64,000 nucleotides of DNA from Psychromonas sp. SA13A (GTDB lineage: Bacteria; Pseudomonadota; Gammaproteobacteria; Enterobacterales; Psychromonadaceae). The stretch is from positions 434,001 to 498,000 of the forward strand of contig NZ_WTKU01000001.1 of the NCBI RefSeq assembly GCF_011378715.1. The letters are read 5' to 3'. Under the pieces are notes generated by a model. That model was given only the letters and a program-made list of their open reading frames with translations. It made no database searches and was not told the origin of the DNA. Shown here in pieces: positions 54,830 to 64,000 of the stretch. The position numbers were made by a program, and so were the translations under genes. Each line of letters begins with the position of its first letter. The first letter of the stretch is position 1.

Positions 54830-56044
54830 ATGGAAAAATTAAATAGTGGCTGTCATGTCATGACAAAACCAACGGGGTCTACCTGTAATATTGACTGTAC
54901 TTATTGTTTTTATTTAGAAAAATATAAATTATATCCAGAATCCAAGCAAAAATTTATGGATGATGAAACACTAGAAATTTTCATTCGCCAACAAATAGAA
55001 GCGCAATCAAGCGATACTGTGGATTTTGCTTGGCAAGGTGGTGAACCGACTTTAGCTGGTATTGAGTTTTATGAGAAAGCGATTCAATTACAAAAAAAAT
55101 ATGCTAAAAACAAAAAGATCGTCAATGTCATGCAGACGAACGGTTTGCTTTTAAATAAAGCATGGTGCCAGTTATTTAAAAGAAATGACTGGTTAATAGG
55201 TATATCTATAGATGGCCCAGAAGAATTACATAACGCCTACCGTGTAACAAGAAGTGGTAAAGGCACGCACCATAAAGTCATTAAGGCAATTGAACTGCTA
55301 AAGCGCCATAAAATAGAGTTTAATATCTTAGCCGTAGTTAATAGCCTTAATGTTAAACAACCAGAGAAAGTGTATAAATATCTAAAATCATTAGGCACAC
55401 CTCATATTCAATTTATCCCACTCGTTGAACGAGAAAATACTAATGCAGAATCTAATGAAATCCGCTTAATTGGACCAGATTTTGTTCGCCAAGCACAAGT
55501 AACAAAATGGTCAGTTCCATCACTTCAATATGGTGAGTTTTTATCGCGTATTTTTGATATCTGGGTAAAAAATGATATCGGTAAGGTGTTTGTACAAATA
55601 TTTGAAACGACCCTAGCAACGACCTGTGGTTACCCTGCTCAGGTATGTATTTTTAGTGAAAAATGTGGCCATGCTTTTGCTCTGGAAGCTAATGGAGATC
55701 TTTATAACTGTGACCATTATGTATACCCCGAACATAAGCTAGGCAATATTCATGAACAATCAATAACCACCATGAATAACAGCGATCACGCAAATCAGTT
55801 TGGTGAAGACAAAAAAGATAAAATAGCAGAAGACTGTAAAACATGTGCATTTTTAGAACAATGTCATGGTGATTGTCCAAAACATCGATTCATTGCTTCA
55901 TCTACAGGTGAACATAATCTGAGCTATTTCTGTGAAGGGCTGTTTTACTTTTTTAAACATAGTGCACCTTATATGAAAACCATGAAAGGTTTACTAGAAA
56001 CGCAACAATCTCCGGCCCTATTAATGAATATTTTAAGAAACTAA
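54830..56044 (+). CDS. Anaerobic-type sulfatase-maturating radical SAM enzyme
   Basis: A 404-residue radical SAM/SPASM protein. The start HVMTKPTGSTCNIDCTYCFYLEK holds the CxxxCxxC cluster motif (19-26). AWQGGEPTLAG binds SAM. The C-terminal Cys-rich SPASM region (CGYPAQVCIFSEKCGH...CDHY...CKTCAFLEQCHGDCPKHR) holds two auxiliary clusters. Such enzymes convert the active-site Cys or Ser of sulfatases to formylglycine. The setting beside GH82 and GH110 enzymes fits removal of sulfate from carrageenan; the sulfatase itself must lie outside the window. Despite the name, these enzymes are also found in aerobic marine bacteria. Confidence 0.9.
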   Translation: MEKLNSGCHVMTKPTGSTCNIDCTYCFYLEKYKLYPESKQKFMDDETLEIFIRQQIEAQSSDTVDFAWQGGEPTLAGIEFYEKAIQLQKKYAKNKKIVNVMQTNGLLLNKAWCQLFKRNDWLIGISIDGPEELHNAYRVTRSGKGTHHKVIKAIELLKRHKIEFNILAVVNSLNVKQPEKVYKYLKSLGTPHIQFIPLVERENTNAESNEIRLIGPDFVRQAQVTKWSVPSLQYGEFLSRIFDIWVKNDIGKVFVQIFETTLATTCGYPAQVCIFSEKCGHAFALEANGDLYNCDHYVYPEHKLGNIHEQSITTMNNSDHANQFGEDKKDKIAEDCKTCAFLEQCHGDCPKHRFIASSTGEHNLSYFCEGLFYFFKHSAPYMKTMKGLLETQQSPALLMNILRN

Positions 56045-56177
56045 AATTTAATAAATCGTCAAAGTAAATATCAGAACGACTGCTTAGAATGATCAAAATC
56101 ATGTTTGTTTAGGTGCTCTAAATACAACTATAAATGATTATTGTAATAAATAAGGCAAATACAGGAATAGAATAAAG

Positions 56178-57089
56178 ATGGAAAAATTATTCACTCATTT
56201 TATGCAAGTTGTTTTACATGGTTCTATTTCGCAAGCAGCCATATTTCTTAACATTACGCAGCCAGCAATAAGTCGAAGCATAAAAACCCTTGAGGAGCGT
56301 TATAAAGTTCAACTATTTGAGCGTAAAGCGCGTGGTGTTGAATTAACACCGGCTGGCCAAATAATGATGGAGCGATGCATTCTGATAGAAAATGAGATGA
56401 AAGGTATGGAATCTGAAATCAATTCTTTATTTTCTGAAAAAGAATCTTTGCGAATTGGCTCAGGCCCTGCTTGGGAAACCCCCATAAAAGAAATGATTTC
56501 TAATTTTTTATTTATGTATCCAAATGTACATATAGAAATTATGCCAAATACTATTGAAAATCTAATTCCAAAGTTAATTTCAGGTGAATTGGATATCGTA
56601 TTAGGGGGAGAGAATGGTAAGTCATTTGTAGAAAATAATGATGTCTCTTTTATTCCGCTGATGGATACTCGCCTATGCATTATTGCCCACGAAAACCATA
56701 AGCTCGTTCAATCATCGGAATACTCATTAAAACAGCTTTCAGATTATCCTTGGGTTGGTTTTCAAAGTTCGAACTCGATGCTTGATAGCATCAATAAATT
56801 ATTATCACGCGAGCGTACTCCCCCAATTAACTTTATTCTCAAGACAGGGTTTATTGAAGTTGCATTAGCTTTGGTAAAGAAAAATGATGCATTATTATGT
56901 GCAACAAACTCTCTGCTACATAAAATCAAAAATAGAGGATTCGTTGAGCTGCCTTTAAATGAGCCCATTTGGCATTATCATATAGGTGTTTGGACTAAAC
57001 CTAATGCACAGCGTCGCCATTTAATTAATGAGTTTATAAAACAAATTAAGCAGCAGGTAGCCAATAATAAACATCATAAGCACTTTTAA
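56178..57089 (+). CDS. LysR-family transcriptional regulator
   Basis: A 303-residue LysR protein. The N-terminal winged helix is GSISQAAIFLNITQPAISRSIKTLEERYKVQLFERKARGVELTPAG. The C-terminal periplasmic-binding-like effector domain begins near residue 92 (LRIGSGPAWETPIKEMISNFL). It lies between the sulfatase maturase and the glycosidase genes, so it probably senses a galactan breakdown product and controls the locus. That role is inferred from position. Confidence 0.88.
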   Translation: MEKLFTHFMQVVLHGSISQAAIFLNITQPAISRSIKTLEERYKVQLFERKARGVELTPAGQIMMERCILIENEMKGMESEINSLFSEKESLRIGSGPAWETPIKEMISNFLFMYPNVHIEIMPNTIENLIPKLISGELDIVLGGENGKSFVENNDVSFIPLMDTRLCIIAHENHKLVQSSEYSLKQLSDYPWVGFQSSNSMLDSINKLLSRERTPPINFILKTGFIEVALALVKKNDALLCATNSLLHKIKNRGFVELPLNEPIWHYHIGVWTKPNAQRRHLINEFIKQIKQQVANNKHHKHF

Positions 57090-57379
57090 TTCGCTAATAT
57101 TCAAAAAGTGCCTTATTTTCAACATCATCAAATAATCGACGTAATATTTGCTTTAACCTCAATTCTGGTTAATCAAAGTGGAATTATATTTAAAATCATA
57201 AGATTATCTTTTTTGGCTATACAGTGCCGTTAGTTTTTTGTAGTTCAAGGCGAATTATTGAAGGAATAACGGGTTATTGAGAGATAATTTAACGCAGAAA
57301 TCTGCGGAAATAACGGTGTTATATCGTTTTGCTTATCCAGAACAGAGGTTACTTAGCATCAAGGCCTATCAAAACTGGC

Positions 57380-58675
57380 TTATTCTTCTGTTGTATAAAC
57401 CTTGCCTCTGTCAGCGGGAGTGATGATTTCTTTTGTATCTGCTTTAAATCCATACATTTTAATATTGGTTAACGATGCCTCATAATTTATTGGCTGACCT
57501 GGGCCACCAACATAACCAACCGCAGAGATAGACGGACCTTCCAATGCTTCCAACGCGTTATCTGTTCTGAATATATATCGTTGTAAGTCTTTAGATAATA
57601 AAGAAAAGTCTTTATGTAAAATTTGAGAGTGGTAGCCAAAGGTTGCATCGATCCCATCTATACTTACATTTTTAAATACTCCAAGTTTTAGTCCTTCCAT
57701 TGTATTTTTCTTTGAAATAAAACCAGTGGCGATTCTGACTGCAAAATTACAACCATCTGCACTTATATTATGTGCTTCTATATTCTCATTAGTTTGAATC
57801 GTATGAGGAGATAATGTTAATGCAGCACTACCATTGATACACCTTATATCTTTGGCTTTAATATTAGTGACACCACCTAACTGCATATTATTCATAGGAG
57901 CATAACCCGTTTCCAACCTTAATGCAGCGCCACCTTCAGACTCTATATTTTCAAAATAGACCTTATTTGCAGCTTGGGCTTGCACTGCTCCATAACCATA
58001 TGCAGCGTTATAAATAGTGATGTTTTTAACATCGCCGCTTGTTGGCAACTTACCTCTATTCGCTTTATTTTTATCGGTTAATATTACATTCAAACTCATC
58101 GCTGAATATTTTGTATTGTTATCATAAATATTCATATTTGATGTCAAAAAGTTTTCAATATTGAAAAAATGAAACACTTTTATGCCGTAAACATTATTAA
58201 ATGGTTTAGCAGGATTCGCGCCGGAAACTTTAGTGATAGCAGGCAGCTGCACGATAAAGCGTTTGTCTTTTTGTAAACTTGTCACAGCAACATTTTTGAC
58301 AACTTCATCATTATGCTTCCCCACGTTGAATATCGCATCACCGCCATTATCATACATCGCCTGTAGATAAGGCCTTATGCTGGCACTTTCATCAATTAAT
58401 AACTTAATATTTGATTTTAACTCCACATTCATAAAGTAATATACGCCTGCAGGGATAATAATCTCTGCTCCGCCCATTTGTGATAGTTCATTAATTGCAG
58501 ATTGAAGTTTTTGTGTATCATCTTTTTGATCAGAATTATCAACGTCGTAATCAGTCACTAAGTTTTTTACGATAGACGTTTCAAAACCTTTGTAATATCC
58601 GTTATCTGCAAAAACTTGGAGAGATGTTGCTGAAATCAGTAAAGCAAGTGATACGTTTTTTAATCTATTGTTCAT
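57380..58675 (-). CDS. GH82 iota-carrageenase-like right-handed beta-helix enzyme
   Basis: A 431-residue protein. A signal peptide is likely cut after LQVFA. A pectate-lyase-type N-terminus (DDTQKLQSAINELSQMGGAEIIIPAGVYYF) leads into a beta-helix. From memory, the Alteromonas iota-carrageenase CgiA uses Gln222, Glu245, Asp247 and His281. Here Gln232, Glu255 and His291 keep the same spacing (+10), while Asp247 becomes Gly257. This makes GH82 membership likely, with a changed base residue. It should cut iota-carrageenan in the periplasm or outside. Same strand as the porin, GH110 and symporter genes. Confidence 0.7.
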   Translation of the reverse strand: MNNRLKNVSLALLISATSLQVFADNGYYKGFETSIVKNLVTDYDVDNSDQKDDTQKLQSAINELSQMGGAEIIIPAGVYYFMNVELKSNIKLLIDESASIRPYLQAMYDNGGDAIFNVGKHNDEVVKNVAVTSLQKDKRFIVQLPAITKVSGANPAKPFNNVYGIKVFHFFNIENFLTSNMNIYDNNTKYSAMSLNVILTDKNKANRGKLPTSGDVKNITIYNAAYGYGAVQAQAANKVYFENIESEGGAALRLETGYAPMNNMQLGGVTNIKAKDIRCINGSAALTLSPHTIQTNENIEAHNISADGCNFAVRIATGFISKKNTMEGLKLGVFKNVSIDGIDATFGYHSQILHKDFSLLSKDLQRYIFRTDNALEALEGPSISAVGYVGGPGQPINYEASLTNIKMYGFKADTKEIITPADRGKVYTTEE

Positions 58676-58706
58676 ATATATACTTAAAGAGTGTTATTAA
58701 TAACTT

Positions 58707-58734
58707 AAAAGCGATGACCACCGCCATCGCTTTT
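58707..58734 (-). terminator. Terminator after the porin gene
   Basis: A perfect 10-bp stem, AAAAGCGATG and its complement, has an 8-base loop and a flanking T run on either strand. It sits 40 bases after the porin stop and just before the GH82 start. Confidence 0.78.
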
Positions 58735-58774
58735 AGATTTAGTTAAATATCAGATATTCTAAATTTCAGTCCTG

Positions 58775-59869
58775 TTAAAAATGGTATTTGAGACGAACAC
58801 GTCCACCAATGGCACTTTCTTTACTATTGTCGCCAATTTTAGTTTGCGTATAACCAGCCCCAAGATATATATCAAAGTTTTCTAGATCCAAAACACTTGG
58901 AAATTTATAGGAAGTATAAATTCTTAATTCTTCTGTATCGTTAGCATTTTTGTCCGCATTTCTTGCCCCATATAATGTAGCTATATAAAAATTTTGATAC
59001 TGAGCACCAACACCCATCGAGAAAGATGTGGCTTCATTATCATTAATACGTTTATCAGATAAATACCCCATACGAGCATTTAGTGCTAGATCATTTGTCA
59101 CCTTATAAATACCGGTAACCGCTGAACCAAACCATGCATTTCCATCATCTACAACCTTCGAGCTATCATTAAAATCATCTTTAACATTGTCATTAGCCGT
59201 AATAAAAGAAGCGACGTCTTTTCCTGCTATATCAGAGCTATCGGTTGCTACAGGGATTTCAAAACCAAATGCCATTGATACTGTGTCTGTATCATAAGTA
59301 ACGAGTGGTCGGGCAACCATAGTACTACCATCGTCACGAGATTGAGCGGTCAATTCAAATCCAAAATTATCATTTAGTGTTTTAGTAAAAGTAATTTGTG
59401 GGTACCCAGTACGACCACGAAATTGTTTTGCACGATAAACCGTTGAGTTCGCGGTTACAAAATAAGTATCTTGCCCCTGATAAGAAAGCGTCGTTGCTTC
59501 AAAATGACCTGCTTTAATAGACCAATCATTTACTACACCAAATTGAAGAGTAATCTCATGTGCATTACCATTATTATCATTACCATTTTGTCTCCATATT
59601 GGGTGAAGGTTAAACCCAACAAAGTGACCATTTTCTAACGTTCTCTGCCCATCAAAAAGAAACTTTAAACGACCGCCAGAATTGAAAACTTTAGCGTCAT
59701 TATCCGTTCTTTGCTCTATTTTGTTCACATTCGATTCGTTCGAAAAATCAAACTCGGCATCTACCCCTAAATTTATAGTACCGATAGGCGTTTCATACAC
59801 AGCCCCTGCATGCGCTGTTGATGCAAAAAGTAAGGCGAGAATACTTGGTGTCAAAAAACTTTTTTTCAT
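58775..59869 (-). CDS. Outer-membrane porin, carbohydrate type
   Basis: A 364-residue protein with a signal peptide (cut after STAHA). It has many alternating amphipathic strands and a C-terminal Phe (VRLKYHF), the outer-membrane insertion signal. Length and the Asp/Asn-rich loops fit a 16-strand general or sugar-selective porin. In this locus it probably lets carrageenan oligosaccharides into the periplasm. It has its own terminator and a large upstream gap, so it likely has a strong separate promoter. Confidence 0.82.
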   Translation of the reverse strand: MKKSFLTPSILALLFASTAHAGAVYETPIGTINLGVDAEFDFSNESNVNKIEQRTDNDAKVFNSGGRLKFLFDGQRTLENGHFVGFNLHPIWRQNGNDNNGNAHEITLQFGVVNDWSIKAGHFEATTLSYQGQDTYFVTANSTVYRAKQFRGRTGYPQITFTKTLNDNFGFELTAQSRDDGSTMVARPLVTYDTDTVSMAFGFEIPVATDSSDIAGKDVASFITANDNVKDDFNDSSKVVDDGNAWFGSAVTGIYKVTNDLALNARMGYLSDKRINDNEATSFSMGVGAQYQNFYIATLYGARNADKNANDTEELRIYTSYKFPSVLDLENFDIYLGAGYTQTKIGDNSKESAIGGRVRLKYHF

Positions 59870-60758
59870 ACGTTTATGTCCCTATTAATTATCAGAAATC
59901 ACTAATAAATTTATTTCTGATAATTAATAAAAAAAACATCTGTTTTTTTCATTTACCCAATATTTTTTATAAAATAAAAGGATTCATCTATCGATAAAAT
60001 TTATCTGTGAGCAATTTCGACTAACCTTATAGGTACAAAAATTCTAATTAATGATGTGTCTCACGTTTTTATTTGGGTCAAATTTTACTTTGATAAAAGT
60101 CTGAGATAGGCCATCTTAGGGATAAAGAATAAATGAGGAAGGTATCAATATAATTAATAGGTCTGCATTGTTTTTAATTTCAAAACATAAATATAACGAG
60201 GGAAATACCTCTTTAAAATAGCCTAACTCACTCTATTTTTAATAATTTTTTGATCTCGATAACAAAGACGATTAAATAGCATTTTAAAATTGGCTCAGAT
60301 ATAACACACCTAGATTCCGCATAGTAAGTGCTGCATTCAGAGTCATATCGACGTTCATAAAGAATATTTAGTTGTAATGGTAGTGGAACAGCTATACCTA
60401 TGAAGATAAAAGAATCAGCCTGCTGTAAAAAAATCTAGGTATAAACGATAGGCTCTAACAAGTAGATCTCCTTCGACTTTGAGTGATGGATAATTTACAG
60501 AGTCAGAATTACAGTGAATATTATGCTTATAAAGACCTGTAGATAAACTTAACCTGAACAGGTTTAAACAATGTAATAGAAATGGAAGATGCAGAAGGTA
60601 CTCAGTCGAGAAATGGGTTAAAATTATACATTCATATAAAAAACAACAGATCTGCTTTGAATCATACTTAATGATGTCATTGAAAGATCATGTTATAAAT
60701 TAGTTTAAAGCTGCAAATTCATTTAATCATTTACAGCTTATTGTTATATTTAAGCAGG
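59870..60758. other. Large non-coding gap in the galactan locus
   Basis: About 890 bases with no accepted gene. It must hold the porin promoter. On the minus strand around 60440-60590 one frame reads plausibly (YPSLKVEGDLLVRAYRLYLDF) before a stop, which could be a gene relic, but I recognise no family. Confidence 0.45.
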
Positions 60759-62540
60759 TTAATTCGTCGAGTAGAAACCCAAGTTTTTATCCACAACAGC
60801 TTCGCTCACCTTACTCTGTTTGACTAACAGCTCACTGTTAAAGCCCTCGCTACGATTATTTTTAATTACCGCTTTATTTACAGAGTTAAGATTTATAGAG
60901 GGATACTGACTTAGATAGTCACGGGTATTTGTAGATGAAACGATACTATTATTGCTAACTAATAAGCTATCAATCGAACTACCGTGTACGAACAGTCCAT
61001 TAAGACTATTAATTTGATTCTCTATAAAACTCACCTTTCCATGATAGGGTTTTTCACCATATTTTTGGTCTTTGGTTAATTTAACTAATACATATAATGG
61101 ATAGGCATCTGGATCTGAAAAGCCCACTTTATCAAAAATATTATTATGAATTGTCACATCTTTTGTACCACTCGATTCATACCAGAAGTCATTGTCACCC
61201 ACCAAAAGTACATTATGCATTTGGTTATAAAAACAATTTCCAGTAATTTCAACCTTACCTTTTGTGGTCAATAAAGCTCCGCGAGCCCTATTTTTTTCTA
61301 TAATATTATTTTTAAAAACAACATTCGGCTGCCATGTTAAGTTTTCAAGCGTCATTTCAAAAGGAGGGATTGGATCCGGTACTTCAGCAAAGCGAATTAA
61401 AAATACTTTACTGTTAATAATGTTAACTTCTTCCACCGTTGTTTCAAAAAAAGAAGAGATAGTTTCTTTATTAGTAAAAGCAACCTTATCTCCAGGATCA
61501 GCAAAAATAATACCTTCCTGTTGAAAATGGCTAATCGAAGCGACGAATGTATTATCTCCGACATAGGAGTCAACATTGACATAAGCACCGTGAACATTAA
61601 TGCCATCATCAAGCATGTGATCTAATTTACAATCTTCAACAACAATGTCGCCTTTACAATTCATAAAGTGCGTAGCATCGGCCCTCGTCGAAACCATACG
61701 ATCATTTGATGGTGTAACAAAATATTGTGATAAGTTAATATTCTCAGTTCGCTCAATAATCAGAGACATGCCCCCCGCAGTATGCACAGTCATATTTTCT
61801 AAAATAATATTTTTAGAATCAATGACATGAATCGCTGGGATATGACGATTTAAGGTTCTTTCTCCATAAGTGATCCAAACAGCGCCTTCGGGAATGGGTT
61901 GTATATTTTCACCTAGTTTTGAGAATTCTACACAATCATTTCCAAGATCAATTGCATGAGGATAATCAACTGTTTCATATAAAGGAGGATTATAAATTGG
62001 TGCGGTTGTATTTTTATCAAAAGCTATGTTTTGGCCAACATGAACCCATTGCTCAAAACGTTTAAACAAAATTTTGTTATTTTCAATTTTATAAGGGTAA
62101 CGCTGTGCATTTATTTTAGCGATAAAACTCTTTTTTTCAGGATCAGAGGTGACAATCTCTAACTCTGAGTGGAATGGCATAATAAAATCTATTTTCACAT
62201 TTTTAATAGTGAAATTTTTTGATTTATCAACAGCAAAAGGAATGACTTCATCATAAAAAAGAAATAATGAATCATCGCCATCGATAGATAAACTATTCAT
62301 ATTATTAATTAAAAATGCGATACGTTTTAGACCATCATCATGATTCGCAATGTTTTTATATGCTTCCATCGCGTGTTTTTTATAGAATTGATAGACCCCT
62401 TTAGGAAAAAACAACTTAATGTCGTCCATCCCCTTTATTTTAAATAATAATTGACTCAATTTTAATGTGATGTCGGTGTTCGGTACAATTCCATGGTTAG
62501 ATACATCTATTATTTTTTGTTTCATTTCTTTAGCGCACAT
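60759..62540 (-). CDS. GH110-type alpha-1,3-galactosidase-like protein
   Basis: A 593-residue right-handed beta-helix protein. TRADATHFMNCKGDIVVEDC (about 285-304), followed by LDDGINVHG (310-318), matches the GH110 catalytic region, whose paired Asp residues are Asp311-Asp312 here. GH110 enzymes invert and release terminal alpha-1,3-linked galactose, including from galactans. No signal peptide is visible (MCAKEMKQKIIDVSNHG), so it may act in the cytoplasm on imported oligosaccharides. AGGACAGG before the ATG supports this start. Placed between the porin and the symporter, it fits the last steps of carrageenan use. Confidence 0.8.
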   Translation of the reverse strand: MCAKEMKQKIIDVSNHGIVPNTDITLKLSQLLFKIKGMDDIKLFFPKGVYQFYKKHAMEAYKNIANHDDGLKRIAFLINNMNSLSIDGDDSLFLFYDEVIPFAVDKSKNFTIKNVKIDFIMPFHSELEIVTSDPEKKSFIAKINAQRYPYKIENNKILFKRFEQWVHVGQNIAFDKNTTAPIYNPPLYETVDYPHAIDLGNDCVEFSKLGENIQPIPEGAVWITYGERTLNRHIPAIHVIDSKNIILENMTVHTAGGMSLIIERTENINLSQYFVTPSNDRMVSTRADATHFMNCKGDIVVEDCKLDHMLDDGINVHGAYVNVDSYVGDNTFVASISHFQQEGIIFADPGDKVAFTNKETISSFFETTVEEVNIINSKVFLIRFAEVPDPIPPFEMTLENLTWQPNVVFKNNIIEKNRARGALLTTKGKVEITGNCFYNQMHNVLLVGDNDFWYESSGTKDVTIHNNIFDKVGFSDPDAYPLYVLVKLTKDQKYGEKPYHGKVSFIENQINSLNGLFVHGSSIDSLLVSNNSIVSSTNTRDYLSQYPSINLNSVNKAVIKNNRSEGFNSELLVKQSKVSEAVVDKNLGFYSTN

Positions 62541-62726
62541 AAACCTGTCCTATTTTATAGCAAAGAAAATAATGAAGTATTCGATGGTTGCTACGTAAAA
62601 ATTTCACTAACAAGACGTGGCTTTAATAGATAGTTGTTATCACTTCAAGACTCAACGTAGGTAGGTTAAATTTCAACAAGCAGAACGAAACGTTTTTTAC
62701 TTCCTTTGCTCTTATTCTTTGTTCAT

Positions 62727-62774
62727 AAAAAAACACTCTATGCCTTCGTTTTAATAACAAATACATAGAGTGTT
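62727..62774 (-). terminator. Rho-independent terminator after the symporter gene
   Basis: An 11-bp stem, AACACTCTATG and its complement, is followed on the minus strand by TTTTTTTATG. It lies 13 bases after the symporter stop, so GH110 needs a separate promoter or read-through. Confidence 0.85.
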
Positions 62775-62786
62775 AATAAATCTAAC

Positions 62787-64000
62787 CTAGCTTAAGACCT
62801 CTACCTCAGCTTGCTTCTTTGCATGGTGTTTAGCTAAAAGGGCTTTAACTAATATGTTCAATACAAAAACAGAGATGATTGATCCAACTAAAATAGTGAT
62901 AAGGTTTCGAGCAATATTTTCAGGCTCAGTAACAATACCCGCAGAAGAAGCCATGACATAAGTAGCGACCATTAACACAAAGGTCATAACGCAAGCGATA
63001 CGTATATGTTTCCAGTGAGTTAAATCGACAACATCTACTATAGGTAATAATACTTTGTTTGATGTATCAGGATTTCTTATGGTCATGAACCATGTAATGG
63101 CAAGACTCAATCCGAATAAGATAGCTGCTTTATGAAGGAAATGTAGATGCCAACCAGTATAAATGTAATTTAAGAATAATGAGAAAACAACATAGGCAAT
63201 GGCACCTGTAATCGTTGATTTAGCAGTCGCACGTTTGGAAACCATACCTACAACAACAATCAATAGTATTGGTAAATGAAGCGAAGCATTAAATTTTTGC
63301 ACAAACATGTACATTCCAGCATCTGCATATTGAATCAATGGTGCAAGACAAGCAGCCATGACGGCAATAACAGCGCCAAACTTTTTACCAACTGAAATAC
63401 ATTTCATATCAGAGTTAGATTTACTAAATGGTTTATAAATATTCAGAGCAAAAATAGTAGAACATGTATTTATAATTGAATTAAACGTAGAAACAACTGC
63501 ACCAAATAATACCGCACCAAAAATACCAACCAAATAATCAGGCATGAGACGATTAATCAATAGTGGATAAGCTTCATCGGCTTTAATACCTTCTGTGCCA
63601 TAAAGATGAAAAGCAATAATACCTGGTATTAACAAAATGCCGATACTCAGAATTTTTACCACTCCCGCCATCAGGATGCCTTTCTGCCCTTCAGCTAAAT
63701 TCTTAGCACCTAGAGCACGCTGTATAATCAACTGATTGGCACAAGCAAAATAAAGATTGATCAAAATCATACCAGTAAATATGGCAGAAAAAGGCACTGT
63801 TACTTTCGGAGCAGAAACTGCATTTAACATTTGAGGATTATCGACAACTAATCGATGAACGCCTTCAGATATACTACCGCCACCTAAAGCGTTTAATCCC
63901 AAAACTAGCACTAAAATACTACCGAAGAAGAACCCAATACCATTAATTGTATCCGAGATAACGACCGCTTTCAGACCACCAAAAATCGCATAAATACTGC
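62787..64000 (-). CDS. Sodium:solute symporter (SSS family), partial at window edge
   Basis: The frame is open from the stop at 62787 to the right end, so the gene's N-terminus is outside the window. The visible part encodes about 400 residues with some ten membrane helices. YAIFGGLKAVVISDTIN at the edge is the classic SSS motif. FGAVVSTFNSIINTCSTIFALNIYKP is the conserved sodium-site helix of SglT-like proteins. A GTG at 63909-63911 is merely internal. It probably imports galactose or small galactan products, given the GH82/GH110 neighbours. Confidence 0.88.
   Translation of the reverse strand, partial: SIYAIFGGLKAVVISDTINGIGFFFGSILVLVLGLNALGGGSISEGVHRLVVDNPQMLNAVSAPKVTVPFSAIFTGMILINLYFACANQLIIQRALGAKNLAEGQKGILMAGVVKILSIGILLIPGIIAFHLYGTEGIKADEAYPLLINRLMPDYLVGIFGAVLFGAVVSTFNSIINTCSTIFALNIYKPFSKSNSDMKCISVGKKFGAVIAVMAACLAPLIQYADAGMYMFVQKFNASLHLPILLIVVVGMVSKRATAKSTITGAIAYVVFSLFLNYIYTGWHLHFLHKAAILFGLSLAITWFMTIRNPDTSNKVLLPIVDVVDLTHWKHIRIACVMTFVLMVATYVMASSAGIVTEPENIARNLITILVGSIISVFVLNILVKALLAKHHAKKQAEVEVLS

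Overview
The window is AT-rich DNA from a marine gammaproteobacterium. Support for this comes from the Mrp antiporter operon, a gluconate TRAP system under an Escherichia-like GntR repressor, carrageenan-type glycoside hydrolases and a Gram-negative porin. A Psychromonas-like relative is my best guess, but that is inference. I saw no tRNA, rRNA, intact insertion sequence or prophage.

Layout. 0-12 kb: a GntR/FCD regulator, a quinone oxidoreductase and a five-gene minus-strand cluster of circularly permuted ATP-grasp, alpha-E and transglutaminase proteins, a conserved but little understood peptide-modification type set. 12-16 kb: a SHOCT protein, a zinc metallopeptidase and a PepSY membrane protein. 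16-24 kb: a gluconate regulon (gntR, an AEC permease, gntK, TRAP dctPQM, gnd) with a matched set of GTTACC-type operators in each control region. 24-32 kb: a DMT exporter, a DUF6933-like protein and the mrpGFEDCA(B) sodium/proton antiporter operon.

32.5-54.3 kb: an accessory island bracketed by two diverged direct copies of a ~190-bp segment, each carrying the decayed 3' end of an FAD-oxidase-like gene. Inside are a DUF1232 + DUF697 pair, a type III-D-like CRISPR-Cas locus (ring-nuclease-like CARF protein, Cas6, TIGR03986 RAMP, Csx19-like protein, double Cas7, Csx10, single Cas7, HD-less Cas10), divergent cas1-cas2, a 15-unit CRISPR array, a radical SAM protein, three tandem YfjP-like GTPases preceded by two tiny duplicated ORFs, and a Card1/Can2-type CARF nuclease. 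The palindrome ACAAATTTGT lies in four non-coding control regions of this island: in front of DUF1232, csm6-like, cas10/cas1 and the GTPases. This suggests that the CRISPR genes and the non-CRISPR membrane-GTPase module are co-regulated.

54.3-64 kb: transposase and other gene relics, then a polysaccharide-use locus with an anaerobic sulfatase maturase, a LysR regulator, a GH82 iota-carrageenase-like enzyme, a porin, a GH110 alpha-galactosidase-like enzyme and a sodium:solute symporter that runs off the right edge. Together these suggest breakdown and import of sulfated galactans such as carrageenan. No sulfatase gene is inside the window.
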